NCBI GenBank assembly: GCA_947073515.1
Contig: CAMTMC010000007.1
Coordinates: forward strand, 1-64,000
Source of the DNA: an uncultured bacterium
Lineage (GTDB): Bacteria; Bacillota; Clostridia; Oscillospirales; Oscillospiraceae
Direction of reading: 5' to 3'
DNA: 64,000 bases
Each line of letters starts with the position of its first letter. Positions within the stretch are counted from its first letter, which is position 1. Of the stretch, positions 8,756 through 16,614 are shown piece after piece. Position numbers and translations under genes: made by a program. Under the pieces are notes generated by a model. It searched no databases. It saw only the letters and a program-made list of their open reading frames with translations, and was not told the origin of the DNA.

Positions 8756-8796
8756 GAGAAAAGGGGGCTGTCGCCCTGGGCGCCCAAAAGTCAAGC

Positions 8797-8825
8797 TTGC
8801 CCCAGGGGGTACAGTGTGTTAAACT
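8797..8825 (+). promoter_or_regulatory. Possible niaR promoter
   Basis: TTGCCC (8797-8802), 17 bp, TAAACT (8820-8825): a moderate match, 30 bp before the ribosome site. Confidence 0.45.
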
Positions 8826-8857
8826 AAGCTACAGAATATGCGGCGGGGAGGGATTGG

Positions 8858-9367
8858 ATGGACAGCGGGGGACGCCGGAAGGCGCTGGCGGAGCGTCTGC
8901 GGGGGGCGCAGGGCCCCTTGAGCGCTGCTGCCCTGGCCCGGGAGCTGCGGGTCAGCCGCCAGGTCATTGTGGGGGATGTGGCCCTCCTGCGGGCCGGGGG
9001 GCTTGACGTCATCGCCACCCCCCGGGGCTATGTGCTGCCCCGTCCGCCCGCCGGGGTGGCCTGCACCCTGGTCTGCCGCCACCGTCCCGACCAGATGGAG
9101 GAGGAGTTGAACACCATTGTGGACCAGGGCTGTACTGTGCTGGATGTAATCGTGGAGCACCCCATCTACGGCCAGATCACCGGCCCCCTCCAGCTGTCTA
9201 ACCGGTACGAGGTGTCCCAATTCCTCGCCCGCTGCCAGGCCCAAGAGGCGGCCCCCCTGTCCCAGCTCACCGAGGGCATCCACCTGCACACTGTCCTCTG
9301 CCCCGATGAGGACGCCGCCCGGCGGGCGCGGGACGCCCTGGCCCGGGCCGGAATCCTGTATCAGTAA
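8858..9367 (+). CDS. niaR: NiaR-type nicotinate-responsive transcriptional repressor
   Basis: NiaR proteins repress NAD synthesis or niacin uptake genes when nicotinate is plentiful. The 169-residue protein has an N-terminal winged HTH (residues about 5-55, LARELRVSRQVIVGDVALLR) and a C-terminal 3H domain. The histidines that name the 3H domain lie in CRHRP, VEHPIYGQ and IHLHTV. GGGGAGGG lies 5 nt before the ATG. No nadABC or niacin transporter lies next to it, so its targets are elsewhere. The large adenylyltransferase fusion at 60-64 kb is also nucleotide-related, but no link is visible. Confidence 0.88.
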   Translation: MDSGGRRKALAERLRGAQGPLSAAALARELRVSRQVIVGDVALLRAGGLDVIATPRGYVLPRPPAGVACTLVCRHRPDQMEEELNTIVDQGCTVLDVIVEHPIYGQITGPLQLSNRYEVSQFLARCQAQEAAPLSQLTEGIHLHTVLCPDEDAARRARDALARAGILYQ

Positions 9368-9431
9368 GAACCTGTATTTACAAGCTCAAACGGCCGTCTA
9401 AGCGGGAAATTTCACTTATGAATACAGGTTC
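9368..9431. repeat. Short copy (64 bp) of inverted-repeat element family 1
   Basis: It begins GAACCTGTATT and ends AATACAGGTTC, with 15 of 17 terminal bases inverted. Its first 42 bp nearly match the start of the 162-bp element at 50164-50325 (GCTCAAACGGCCGTCTAAGC is identical), and its last 20 bp match that element's end. It therefore looks like an internal deletion. It sits directly after the niaR stop. Confidence 0.85.
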
Positions 9432-9432
9432 T

Positions 9433-9461
9433 AACAGCCGGCCCACAGGGCCGGCTGTTTT
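9433..9461. terminator. Bidirectional terminator niaR / SLH protein
   Basis: AACAGCCGGCCC (9433-9444) pairs with GGGCCGGCTGTT (9448-9459), followed by TTT on the plus strand. The convergent genes share it. Confidence 0.78.
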
Positions 9462-9464
9462 GCT

Positions 9465-10637
9465 TTAGGGGAGGGAGGGCTGTCCCGCCGTGAGGTAGAG
9501 ATAGGTCATAATCTGGCCCCGGGTGCAGTTGGCATCGGGGGAGAAAATCCCATCCCCGGTACCGGCGGTGACGCCCTCCCGGACGGCCCAGGCCACCGCC
9601 GGGGCGTAGTCCGCGCCGCTGTCTACGTCGGCGAACAGGAGGGACAAGTCCCCCGGCTGCTCCGGGGCGCCGGCCAGCTTCCACAGATAGGTCATGGCGC
9701 TGGCCCGGGTGCAGGGGGTATCTCCCAAAAACTCCGGGCCGGAGACGAGGCCCTCCCGGGCGGCCCAGCGGGCGGCGTCATAGTAGTAGTCGCCCTCCGC
9801 CACATCGGAGAAAGGGTTCTCCCCCTCCGCCTGGGGCCTGCCCTGGGCGGCGTGCAGGAAGGTGAGGATCTGTCCCCGGGTGCAGGTCAAATCGGCCCCG
9901 AAGGAGCCGTCCCCCATGCCGCTGGAGACGCCGTTGGCCGCCGCCCACTGGACGGGGGCGTAGAAATAGTCGCCCTCCTCCACGTCGGAGAACTGGACGG
10001 GGTTCCCGGCCTCTTCCCGCTCCCTCTCAGCCCGGAGCCGGGCCACCAGCTCCTCGTCCACCCGGTACAGGTAGTGGGTCCAAAAGGCGTGCTCATACAC
10101 CGGGTAGTGGACGGTGATTTGGAGATCGAAGATGGTATCCCCTTCAAATTCCTCCACCGGCAGGGTGAAGGAGACGCTCTCCCCGGCGGAGAGGGTCATT
10201 ACGCCGCCGGGGGGTTCCGAACCCAGGGCGCTGTCCACCCAGTTCCCCTCAGCATCCAGAAGGCAGGCCTGGGCGCCCTCAAAGGCCAGGTACTTGTCCG
10301 TTCCGTCAAAGAGATAGGGGGTCATGGACACGGTGAAAAAGTAGTCGCTGTCCGCCCCGGCGCCGGTGAGGGTGATCATCGTATCCCGTTCCACGGCGTA
10401 ATAGAACGAGGCGTATTCCACCGGGGTGTCGATCCGGGCGGGGTCCTCCGGGTTCCGTCCCAGCACGGTCAGCTCCCTCTCCACATAGCGGTCTTTGTTG
10501 GGAACGCCCTCCACATAGGATTCACATCGGATGTTGCGCAGCGCCGCCTCCAGCTCGGGCAGGGGGGCGGCCAGAACAGGGACGGCCAGCATGGCGCACA
10601 GGGCGCAGGCCGTCAGGGCGGCGAGCGGTTTTTTCAT
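9465..10637 (-). CDS. Secreted SLH-domain protein
   Basis: The 390-residue product starts with a signal peptide (KKPLAALTACALCAMLAVPVLA, cleaved near AAP). A region of about 190 residues with no family I recognise follows, then three S-layer homology repeats (about residues 215-390, beginning FSDVEEGDYF, FSDVAEGDYY and FADVDSGADY). SLH repeats anchor proteins to pyruvylated wall polymer, so this is probably a surface protein. AAAGGGAGAG precedes the ATG. Its promoter is TTGCGT-17-TAAAAT. A second SLH protein is at 24211-26076. Confidence 0.85.
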   Translation of the reverse strand: MKKPLAALTACALCAMLAVPVLAAPLPELEAALRNIRCESYVEGVPNKDRYVERELTVLGRNPEDPARIDTPVEYASFYYAVERDTMITLTGAGADSDYFFTVSMTPYLFDGTDKYLAFEGAQACLLDAEGNWVDSALGSEPPGGVMTLSAGESVSFTLPVEEFEGDTIFDLQITVHYPVYEHAFWTHYLYRVDEELVARLRAEREREEAGNPVQFSDVEEGDYFYAPVQWAAANGVSSGMGDGSFGADLTCTRGQILTFLHAAQGRPQAEGENPFSDVAEGDYYYDAARWAAREGLVSGPEFLGDTPCTRASAMTYLWKLAGAPEQPGDLSLLFADVDSGADYAPAVAWAVREGVTAGTGDGIFSPDANCTRGQIMTYLYLTAGQPSLP

Positions 10638-10694
10638 GCGATTCTCTCCCTTTCAAAATGTGTCACGCCTGAAAATCCGGGGCTTCTGGGCTAT

Positions 10695-10723
10695 ATTTTA
10701 CCTGAGGAGCGGTTCAAACGCAA
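10695..10723 (-). promoter_or_regulatory. Promoter of the SLH-protein gene
   Basis: Minus strand: TTGCGT (10723-10718), 17 bp, TAAAAT (10700-10695). Confidence 0.6.
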
Positions 10724-10740
10724 GCCCCGGGAATCAATTA

Positions 10741-10830
10741 GGGGTGTCCACTGAGAAGATTTATGCCGGGGTTTCCTCCGCCGGAGCCGGAGGAAACCCC
10801 GATCAAAACTCCGTGATTGGAGCGCGCCCA
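10741..10830. repeat. Inverted-repeat element family 2, copy 1
   Basis: GGTGTCCACTGAGAAGATT is followed by a perfect 12-bp stem (GGGGTTTCCTCC, 10768-10779, with GGAGGAAACCCC, 10789-10800) and GATCAAA. The same order of blocks occurs at 39243-39359. It lies between divergent promoters in a 316-bp gene-free stretch that otherwise holds only those promoters. Confidence 0.8.
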
Positions 10831-10871
10831 AATAAATTTTCCCATATGCCCACAGTTTCTCCCCTTGGGAC

Positions 10872-10900
10872 TTGTATTTTCCCGTGAAATCGAATACAAT
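10872..10900 (+). promoter_or_regulatory. Promoter of the Asp23-FakA operon
   Basis: TTGTAT (10872-10877), 17 bp, TACAAT (10895-10900). Confidence 0.7.
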
Positions 10901-10953
10901 AAAGACTGTATGATGAGAATTCCCATCCTGAAGGAAAGGAAGGTACATCCCCT

Positions 10954-11301
10954 ATGAAACTGGAAAATGAGCTGGGCGAGATCCGCATCAGCAGCGATGT
11001 ATTCACCAATGTCACCGGCTCCGCCGCCACCAACTGCTACGGCGTTAAGGGCATGGCGGTGCGCTCTACCACCGACGGCCTGGTCCATCTGCTCAAGCGG
11101 GAGTCCATGTCCAAGGGTGTCAAGGTGTATTATAACGAGGACGGCACCGTCTCCATTGAGCTGCACATCATTGTGGAAAACGGGGTCAATCTCATGGCTG
11201 TCTGCCGCTCGATCATGAGCGAGGTGCGCTATGTGGTCAGCAAGACCACCGGCGTTGAGGTGGCCGCTGTGGACGTGTGTGTGGACTCCATGCGATTTTA
11301 A
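10954..11301 (+). CDS. Asp23/Gls24-family protein (YloU-like)
   Basis: This 115-residue protein shows the family pattern: a GEIRISSDVF start, a central GVKGMA, and a hydrophobic strand-helix-strand ending in VDVCVDS. It lies 19 bp upstream of a Dak2-domain gene, the same order as yloU-yloV in Bacillus. Related proteins associate with the membrane and respond to envelope stress or alkaline shock. The role with the downstream fatty-acid kinase homologue is not established. The ribosome site AAGGAAGG is about 10 nt before the ATG. Confidence 0.9.
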   Translation: MKLENELGEIRISSDVFTNVTGSAATNCYGVKGMAVRSTTDGLVHLLKRESMSKGVKVYYNEDGTVSIELHIIVENGVNLMAVCRSIMSEVRYVVSKTTGVEVAAVDVCVDSMRF

Positions 11302-11320
11302 CCATTCGTAGAAAGGAAAT

Positions 11321-13012
11321 ATGCCGATTATGGTACAAAATATCGACGCGGCGGCCTTTCAGCGGATGCTGATCCACGCCCACGCCGCCATTAACGCCCA
11401 AAAACAGCCCATCAACGACCTGAACGTCTTCCCCGTCCCCGACGGGGACACCGGCACCAACATGTCCCTCACCATCGGGGCCGCCGCCGCCGAGATGAAA
11501 AAGGGCCGGTACGCCGGCGTGGGCCAGGCGGCCCAGGGGGCGGCCTCCGCCTTGCTCCGGGGGGCCCGGGGCAACTCCGGCGTCATCCTGTCCCTGCTGT
11601 TCCGGGGCTTCGCCAAGGCCATCAAGGACCGGGAGACCATGGACGGCCGGGACCTGGCCATCGCCCTGGACTTCGGCGTGGCCGCCGCCTACAAGGCCGT
11701 CATGAAGCCCGCCGAGGGCACCATCCTCACTGTGTCCCGCCTGGCCGCCGCCCGGGCCGCCGGCTTCGCCCGGGAGGAAGGGGGCTTCGAGTCCGTGCTG
11801 GAGGCCGCCATCCAGGAGGGCCAGGAGGCCCTGGCCCGCACCATCGACCAGAACCCGGTGCTGAAAAAGGCCGGTGTGGTGGACGCCGGCGGCAAGGGCT
11901 TTCTGGTGATCCTCCAGGGCATGCTGGACGAGCTGCGGGGCCTGCCCATGCCCGAGACCGGGGCGGAGGACGCGGCCCCCAACGACAAGGCCGATTTTGA
12001 GGCCATGTCCGTGGAGGACATCACCTTCGCCTTTGACACAGTCTACATCATCCGCAAGAAGACGGAGGACGTGGATCTGGAACCCCTGCGCCGGTACCTC
12101 AACTCCATCGGCGACAGCCTGGTGATCGGCGAGGATGACCAGGCCTTCAAGGTCCATGTCCACACCAACATCCCCGGGGACGCCCTCACCGAGTCCCAGA
12201 AGTACGGCACCCTGGAGCTGGCCAAGATCGAGAATATGCGCACCCAGGCGGAGGATTTGGCGGCGGGCAAGCATGTCCAGTCCACCGACGACCTGGACGC
12301 CATTGAGGCGGAGCTGGAGTCTGGCGCCGCCCCCGCCCACGCCGCCCCGGAGAAGAAGTTCGGCTATGTGGCGGTATGCGCCGGCGCCGGGCTGGAGGCG
12401 GTCTTCCAGGATCTGGGGGTGGACGGCCTGGTGGGGGGCGGCCAGACCATGAACCCCTCCACCGAGGACATTTTAAGGGAGATTGACCGCACCCCGGCGG
12501 AAATTGTCTATGTCCTGCCCAACAACGGCAACATCATCATGGCCGCCCAGCAGGCCGTGCCCCTGTGCCAGGACAAGAAGGTGGTGGTCCTGCCCACCAA
12601 GACGGTGCCCCAGGGGATCTCCGCCATGCTGGCCGCTGACCCGGAGGCCAGTGAGGAGGACAACACCGCCGCCATGATCGAGGCCTTCTCCCGGGTCCAC
12701 ACCAGCGAGGTCACCTACGCCGCCCGGGATTCCGACTTCGACGGCTTTGCCATCAAGCAGGGGGACTATCTGGCCCTGACGGAGCACCAGCTCTTCGGCA
12801 CAGACCAGGACCTGGCCGCCATTTTGGACCGCCTGGCCCACGCCGACAGCCACCAGGGGGCGGAGTTCATCTCCATCTTCTATGGCGAGGACGTCACCGA
12901 GGACCAGGCCCGGCAGGCGGAGGAAATTTTCGCCGCCGCCTGTCCCAACGCCGAGGTCACCCTCCTGGCTGGGGGCCAGCCGGTGTACTACTATATGATC
13001 TCCGCAGAATAA
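11321..13012 (+). CDS. fakA: Dak2-domain protein, fatty acid kinase subunit A-like (YloV)
   Basis: FakA-type proteins phosphorylate fatty acids presented by DegV-family FakB proteins, feeding exogenous fatty acids into phospholipid. The 563-residue protein has an N-terminal DhaL/Dak2 domain with the nucleotide loop VPDGDTGTNM (about residues 39-48) and ARGNSGVILS, a middle region, and a C-terminal DegV-like part. GAAAGGA is only 3 nt before the ATG at 11321 and 12 nt before an ATG at 11330, so the exact start is uncertain. No FakB lies in the window. The gene ends at a clear terminator. Confidence 0.85.
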   Translation: MPIMVQNIDAAAFQRMLIHAHAAINAQKQPINDLNVFPVPDGDTGTNMSLTIGAAAAEMKKGRYAGVGQAAQGAASALLRGARGNSGVILSLLFRGFAKAIKDRETMDGRDLAIALDFGVAAAYKAVMKPAEGTILTVSRLAAARAAGFAREEGGFESVLEAAIQEGQEALARTIDQNPVLKKAGVVDAGGKGFLVILQGMLDELRGLPMPETGAEDAAPNDKADFEAMSVEDITFAFDTVYIIRKKTEDVDLEPLRRYLNSIGDSLVIGEDDQAFKVHVHTNIPGDALTESQKYGTLELAKIENMRTQAEDLAAGKHVQSTDDLDAIEAELESGAAPAHAAPEKKFGYVAVCAGAGLEAVFQDLGVDGLVGGGQTMNPSTEDILREIDRTPAEIVYVLPNNGNIIMAAQQAVPLCQDKKVVVLPTKTVPQGISAMLAADPEASEEDNTAAMIEAFSRVHTSEVTYAARDSDFDGFAIKQGDYLALTEHQLFGTDQDLAAILDRLAHADSHQGAEFISIFYGEDVTEDQARQAEEIFAAACPNAEVTLLAGGQPVYYYMISAE

Positions 13013-13020
13013 GCGGGTTT

Positions 13021-13052
13021 GGAAAAGCTCCCAGCCGGGGGCTTTTCCTTTT
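13021..13052 (+). terminator. Terminator after the FakA-like gene
   Basis: GGAAAAGCTCCC (13021-13032) pairs with GGGGGCTTTTCC (13037-13048), with one bulge, followed by TTTT. Confidence 0.78.
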
Positions 13053-13168
13053 CCCGCCCTCCATTTCCCGGCAACGATTGTCTCTGTTGTAGGGACTATT
13101 TCTGGCATTTTGTATCTTTCAACAAAGACAGCTCCGGCAATTTGTGAAAAAAGCCGCCGGGATTTTTC

Positions 13169-13197
13169 TTGCTTTTGTAAATACAATCATGTAAAAT
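13169..13197 (+). promoter_or_regulatory. tdh-kbl promoter with palindrome in the spacer
   Basis: TTGCTT (13169-13174), 17 bp, TAAAAT (13192-13197). The spacer holds TTGTA-AA-TACAA (13175-13186), placed where a bound repressor would block polymerase. Its regulator is unknown. Confidence 0.65.
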
Positions 13198-13263
13198 TAG
13201 TCTATGACCGGCGGACAGCGGGAGCTGTCCGGCATGTGAAAGCTTAAAGGAGGAATATCATCT

Positions 13264-14310
<1,047 letters not shown>

Positions 14311-14321
14311 GGAGGAGTACC

Positions 14322-15509
14322 ATGAAAACAGCGCTGGAGCAGTACCGCAAAACCCTGGAGGAGATCCGCCAGGCGGGCACCTACAAGGACGAGCGGATCA
14401 TCACCACCCCCCAGCACGCCCGCATCGACACCACCAAGGCCCAGGGCGTGCTCAACATGTGCGCGAATAACTACCTGGGCCTGGCCGACAGCCCCGAGCT
14501 GATTGAGGCCGCCAAGGCCAGCTTTGACCGCTGGGGCTACGGCATGAGCTCCGTCCGCTTCATCTGCGGCACCCAGGGCCAGCACAAGGAGCTGGAGCAG
14601 AAGATCTCCGCCTTCCTGGGCACCGAGGACTGTATCCTGTACTCCTCCTGCTTCGACGCCAACGGCGGCCTGTTCGAGACCCTGCTGGGGGAGGAGGACG
14701 CCGTCATCTCCGACGAGCTGAACCACGCCTCCATCATCGACGGCGTCCGCCTGTGCAAGGCCAAGCGCTACCGCTACAAGAACAACGACATGGCCGATCT
14801 CCGGGCCCAGCTGGAGGCCGCCCAGGCCGCCGGGGCCAAGATCAAGCTCATCGCCACCGACGGCGTGTTCTCCATGGACGGCTATATCGCCGACCTGAAA
14901 GGGGTCTGCGACCTGGCCGACGAGTTTGACGCCCTGGTGATGGTGGACGACAGCCACGCCGTGGGCTTCGTGGGCGAGCACGGCAAGGGCACCCCCGAGT
15001 ACTGCGGCGTGATGGGCCGGGTGGACATCATCACCGGCACCCTGGGCAAGGCCCTGGGCGGGGCCAGCGGCGGCTACACCGCCGCCCGGCAGGAGATCGT
15101 GGACCTGCTGCGCCAGCGCAGCCGCCCCTATCTGTTCTCCAACACCCTGGCTCCCGCCATCTGCGCCGCCGCTATCCGCACCTTCGATATGCTGGCCTCC
15201 TCCACCGCCCTCCGGGACAAGCTGGAGGAGAACACCGCCTACTTCCGGGCCGAGTTGGGCAAGCTGGGCTTCGACGTCCTCCCCGGCACCCACCCCATTG
15301 TGCCGGTGATGCTGTACGACGCCAAGACCGCCCAGGAGTTCGCCGCCCGGATGCTGGACAAGGGGGTCTACGTGGTGGGCTTCTGCTACCCCGTGGTCCC
15401 CATGGGCAAGGCCCGCATCCGTACCCAGGTGTCCGCCGCCCACTCCAAGGAGGATTTGGACTTCGCCGTCCGGTGCTTCAAGGAGGTCAAAGAGGAGATG
15501 GGCCTCTAA
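14322..15509 (+). CDS. kbl: Glycine C-acetyltransferase (2-amino-3-ketobutyrate CoA ligase)
   Basis: This pyridoxal-phosphate enzyme cleaves 2-amino-3-ketobutyrate with CoA to glycine and acetyl-CoA, completing threonine breakdown begun by Tdh. In 395 residues the PLP-lysine lies in [14 protein letters not shown] (Lys243). The cofactor-binding [11 protein letters not shown] and [11 protein letters not shown] blocks are present, as is the NNYLGL start of the alpha-oxoamine synthase family. TAAGGAGGAG precedes the ATG. A terminator closes the operon. Confidence 0.96.
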   Translation: MKTALEQYRKTLEEIRQAGTYKDERIITTPQHARIDTTKAQGVLNMCANNYLGLADSPELIEAAKASFDRWGYGMSSVRFICGTQGQHKELEQKISAFLGTEDCILYSSCFDANGGLFETLLGEEDAVISDELNHASIIDGVRLCKAKRYRYKNNDMADLRAQLEAAQAAGAKIKLIATDGVFSMDGYIADLKGVCDLADEFDALVMVDDSHAVGFVGEHGKGTPEYCGVMGRVDIITGTLGKALGGASGGYTAARQEIVDLLRQRSRPYLFSNTLAPAICAAAIRTFDMLASSTALRDKLEENTAYFRAELGKLGFDVLPGTHPIVPVMLYDAKTAQEFAARMLDKGVYVVGFCYPVVPMGKARIRTQVSAAHSKEDLDFAVRCFKEVKEEMGL

Positions 15510-15523
15510 CCCCTCAATAAAGG

Positions 15524-15549
15524 AAGCCCGCCGTCCGGCGGGCTTTTTT
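15524..15549 (+). terminator. tdh-kbl terminator
   Basis: AAGCCCGCCG (15524-15533) with CGGCGGGCTT (15536-15545), then TTTTTTC. Confidence 0.85.
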
Positions 15550-15565
15550 CATGGGTTCTTCCCCC

Positions 15566-15590
15566 TGTAGGGGCGGATATCATCCGCCCG
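15566..15590. repeat. Family 3 palindrome (TGTAGGGGCGG unit), single
   Basis: TGTAGGGGCGGAT, a 3-nt loop, then ATCCGCCCG. The same unit occurs at 24050-24183 and 37211-37260. Confidence 0.8.
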
Positions 15591-15629
15591 CGTAAAAGGA
15601 CGGTCTGCCGCTAAGGCTGCTCGTCCGGC

Positions 15630-15664
15630 AAAACGCCCTGGAGCCGTGGGCTCCAGGGCGTTTT
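15630..15664. terminator. Terminator of the XRE gene pair
   Basis: A perfect 16-bp stem: 15630-15645 with 15649-15664, loop GTG. The stem ends in AAAA and TTTT, so it can act on both strands. It lies just past the stop of the leftward genes. Confidence 0.85.
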
Positions 15665-15669
15665 CTGCC

Positions 15670-15897
15670 TTATTTCTTGGCCCGGGGATATGGGGCCGGG
15701 TCATCGGTGAGGCCGGCCAGGTAGTCCATGCTGGTGTTCAGAGCCAGGGCGATACGCCGGCATTGCTCAAAGGAGAGGTTACGGGCCCCAGTTTCAATTT
15801 TGGAATAGTCGCTCTGGTCAATTCCCGTGAGCATTTGTATCTGGATCTGGGTAAGACCCCGAGCTTTGCGCAATTCCTTTAAGCGGGACATCTTCAT
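15670..15897 (-). CDS. XRE-family transcriptional regulator
   Basis: This 75-residue HTH protein (LKELRKARGLTQIQIQMLTG, then SDYSKIETGARNLSFEQC) ends with a short charged tail. It overlaps the upstream regulator by ATGA, so the two are probably made together. Both face away from the small gene at 16235, and the shared intergenic region carries direct repeats that could be their operator. Confidence 0.85.
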   Translation of the reverse strand: MKMSRLKELRKARGLTQIQIQMLTGIDQSDYSKIETGARNLSFEQCRRIALALNTSMDYLAGLTDDPAPYPRAKK

Positions 15898-16121
15898 GGC
15901 TCTGCCCGCCCTGGGACAAATTCCAACAGATCATCAATGCCGCAGCCCAGGACAGTACACATGCGGGCCAGCACGTCTAGGTCCACACGGGTCACGTCAT
16001 TTTTGCAGTACCGATTGAGCTGGGTGCGCTCCAGCCCGGCACGGTGCATGAATTGGTTTTTGCTCATGCCGGAATTTTGGATCAATTCGGCCAGATGAAT
16101 TTTGATTGTCCCGTTTCCCAT
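15894..16121 (-). CDS. XRE-family regulator (HTH_26-like)
   Basis: This 75-residue protein begins MGNGTIKIHLAELI and has the MSKNQFMHRAGLERTQLNRY helix-turn-helix seen in small Cro-like regulators. The ATG at 16121 is chosen because GGGAG lies 6 nt upstream; a TTG at 16136 has no ribosome site. Its stop overlaps the start of the second regulator. Two co-translated HTH proteins with little else suggest a small autoregulated switch. Confidence 0.82.
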   Translation of the reverse strand: MGNGTIKIHLAELIQNSGMSKNQFMHRAGLERTQLNRYCKNDVTRVDLDVLARMCTVLGCGIDDLLEFVPGRAEP

Positions 16122-16146
16122 GTCCTGCTCCCACAAAGAATTTTAC

Positions 16147-16176
16147 TTGACAGACTCAGGATATCTCAGGTATCAT
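16147..16176 (+). promoter_or_regulatory. Promoter and repeats between the XRE pair and gene 16235
   Basis: TTGACA (16147-16152), 18 bp, TATCAT (16171-16176). The spacer holds the direct repeat CTCAGGATAT / CTCAGGTAT. CAGGTAT and ATACCTG form an inverted pair spanning to about 16204. These repeats are candidate operators. Confidence 0.65.
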
Positions 16177-16234
16177 TTACTAGATAGATGTAATTATATA
16201 CCTGTAAAATCTTATATCTTAGGAGGAGATACAA

Positions 16235-16501
16235 ATGACAAACTGGAACGACCTGCCGGTTGCGGAGCACCTGTTCGCGCAGGCGGTGGGGGCGGAGGTT
16301 TTGAAGTATGTGCGGGAGTATGACATCCACGACCTGGCCCGGAGGGTAGACAGCCAGGCCATGACCATTGTGAAGGGGATCAAGAAGGTTTTGGAGGACA
16401 AAACCCTGGATGACCCCACCTGTTTCGACCAAATTGAGGCCATCATCCAGGTATACTATACCAATGGGCTGAGGGTGAACCGGCACGGGGAGCTGGACTG
16501 A
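16235..16501 (+). CDS. Hypothetical protein, 88 residues
   Basis: I do not recognise this protein. It is mostly helical and soluble, with acidic stretches (VREYDIHDLARRVDSQ, DKTLDDPTCFDQ) and no membrane segment. AGGAGG lies 8 nt before the ATG. It is transcribed divergently from two XRE regulators from a good promoter and stands 113 bp before the feo gene, which has its own promoter. The context suggests a regulator-controlled accessory gene. Confidence 0.7.
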   Translation: MTNWNDLPVAEHLFAQAVGAEVLKYVREYDIHDLARRVDSQAMTIVKGIKKVLEDKTLDDPTCFDQIEAIIQVYYTNGLRVNRHGELD

Positions 16502-16538
16502 GGCCGCCCCCCGTCCGGAAAAAATTTCCCCGGCCCTC

Positions 16539-16597
16539 TTGACAAACTGTCCCGGGGCCAGTACAATGTCCCCGTCAGTTAGTTACGAATGACTAAC
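16539..16597 (+). promoter_or_regulatory. feo promoter with palindromic operator
   Basis: TTGACA (16539-16544), 17 bp, TACAAT (16562-16567). Just downstream, GTTAGT (16578-16583) and ACTAAC (16592-16597) form a 20-bp dyad. It resembles the TTAG...CTAA operators of the DtxR/IdeR iron-repressor family more than a Fur box. Iron control is inference. Confidence 0.7.
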
Positions 16598-16614
16598 CAA
16601 AGGAGGAGGTCACA

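Noticed and set aside
8681-8760. T-box riboswitch before proS
   Set aside because: The leader after the predicted start is only about 40 nt, with no T-box sequence or antiterminator.
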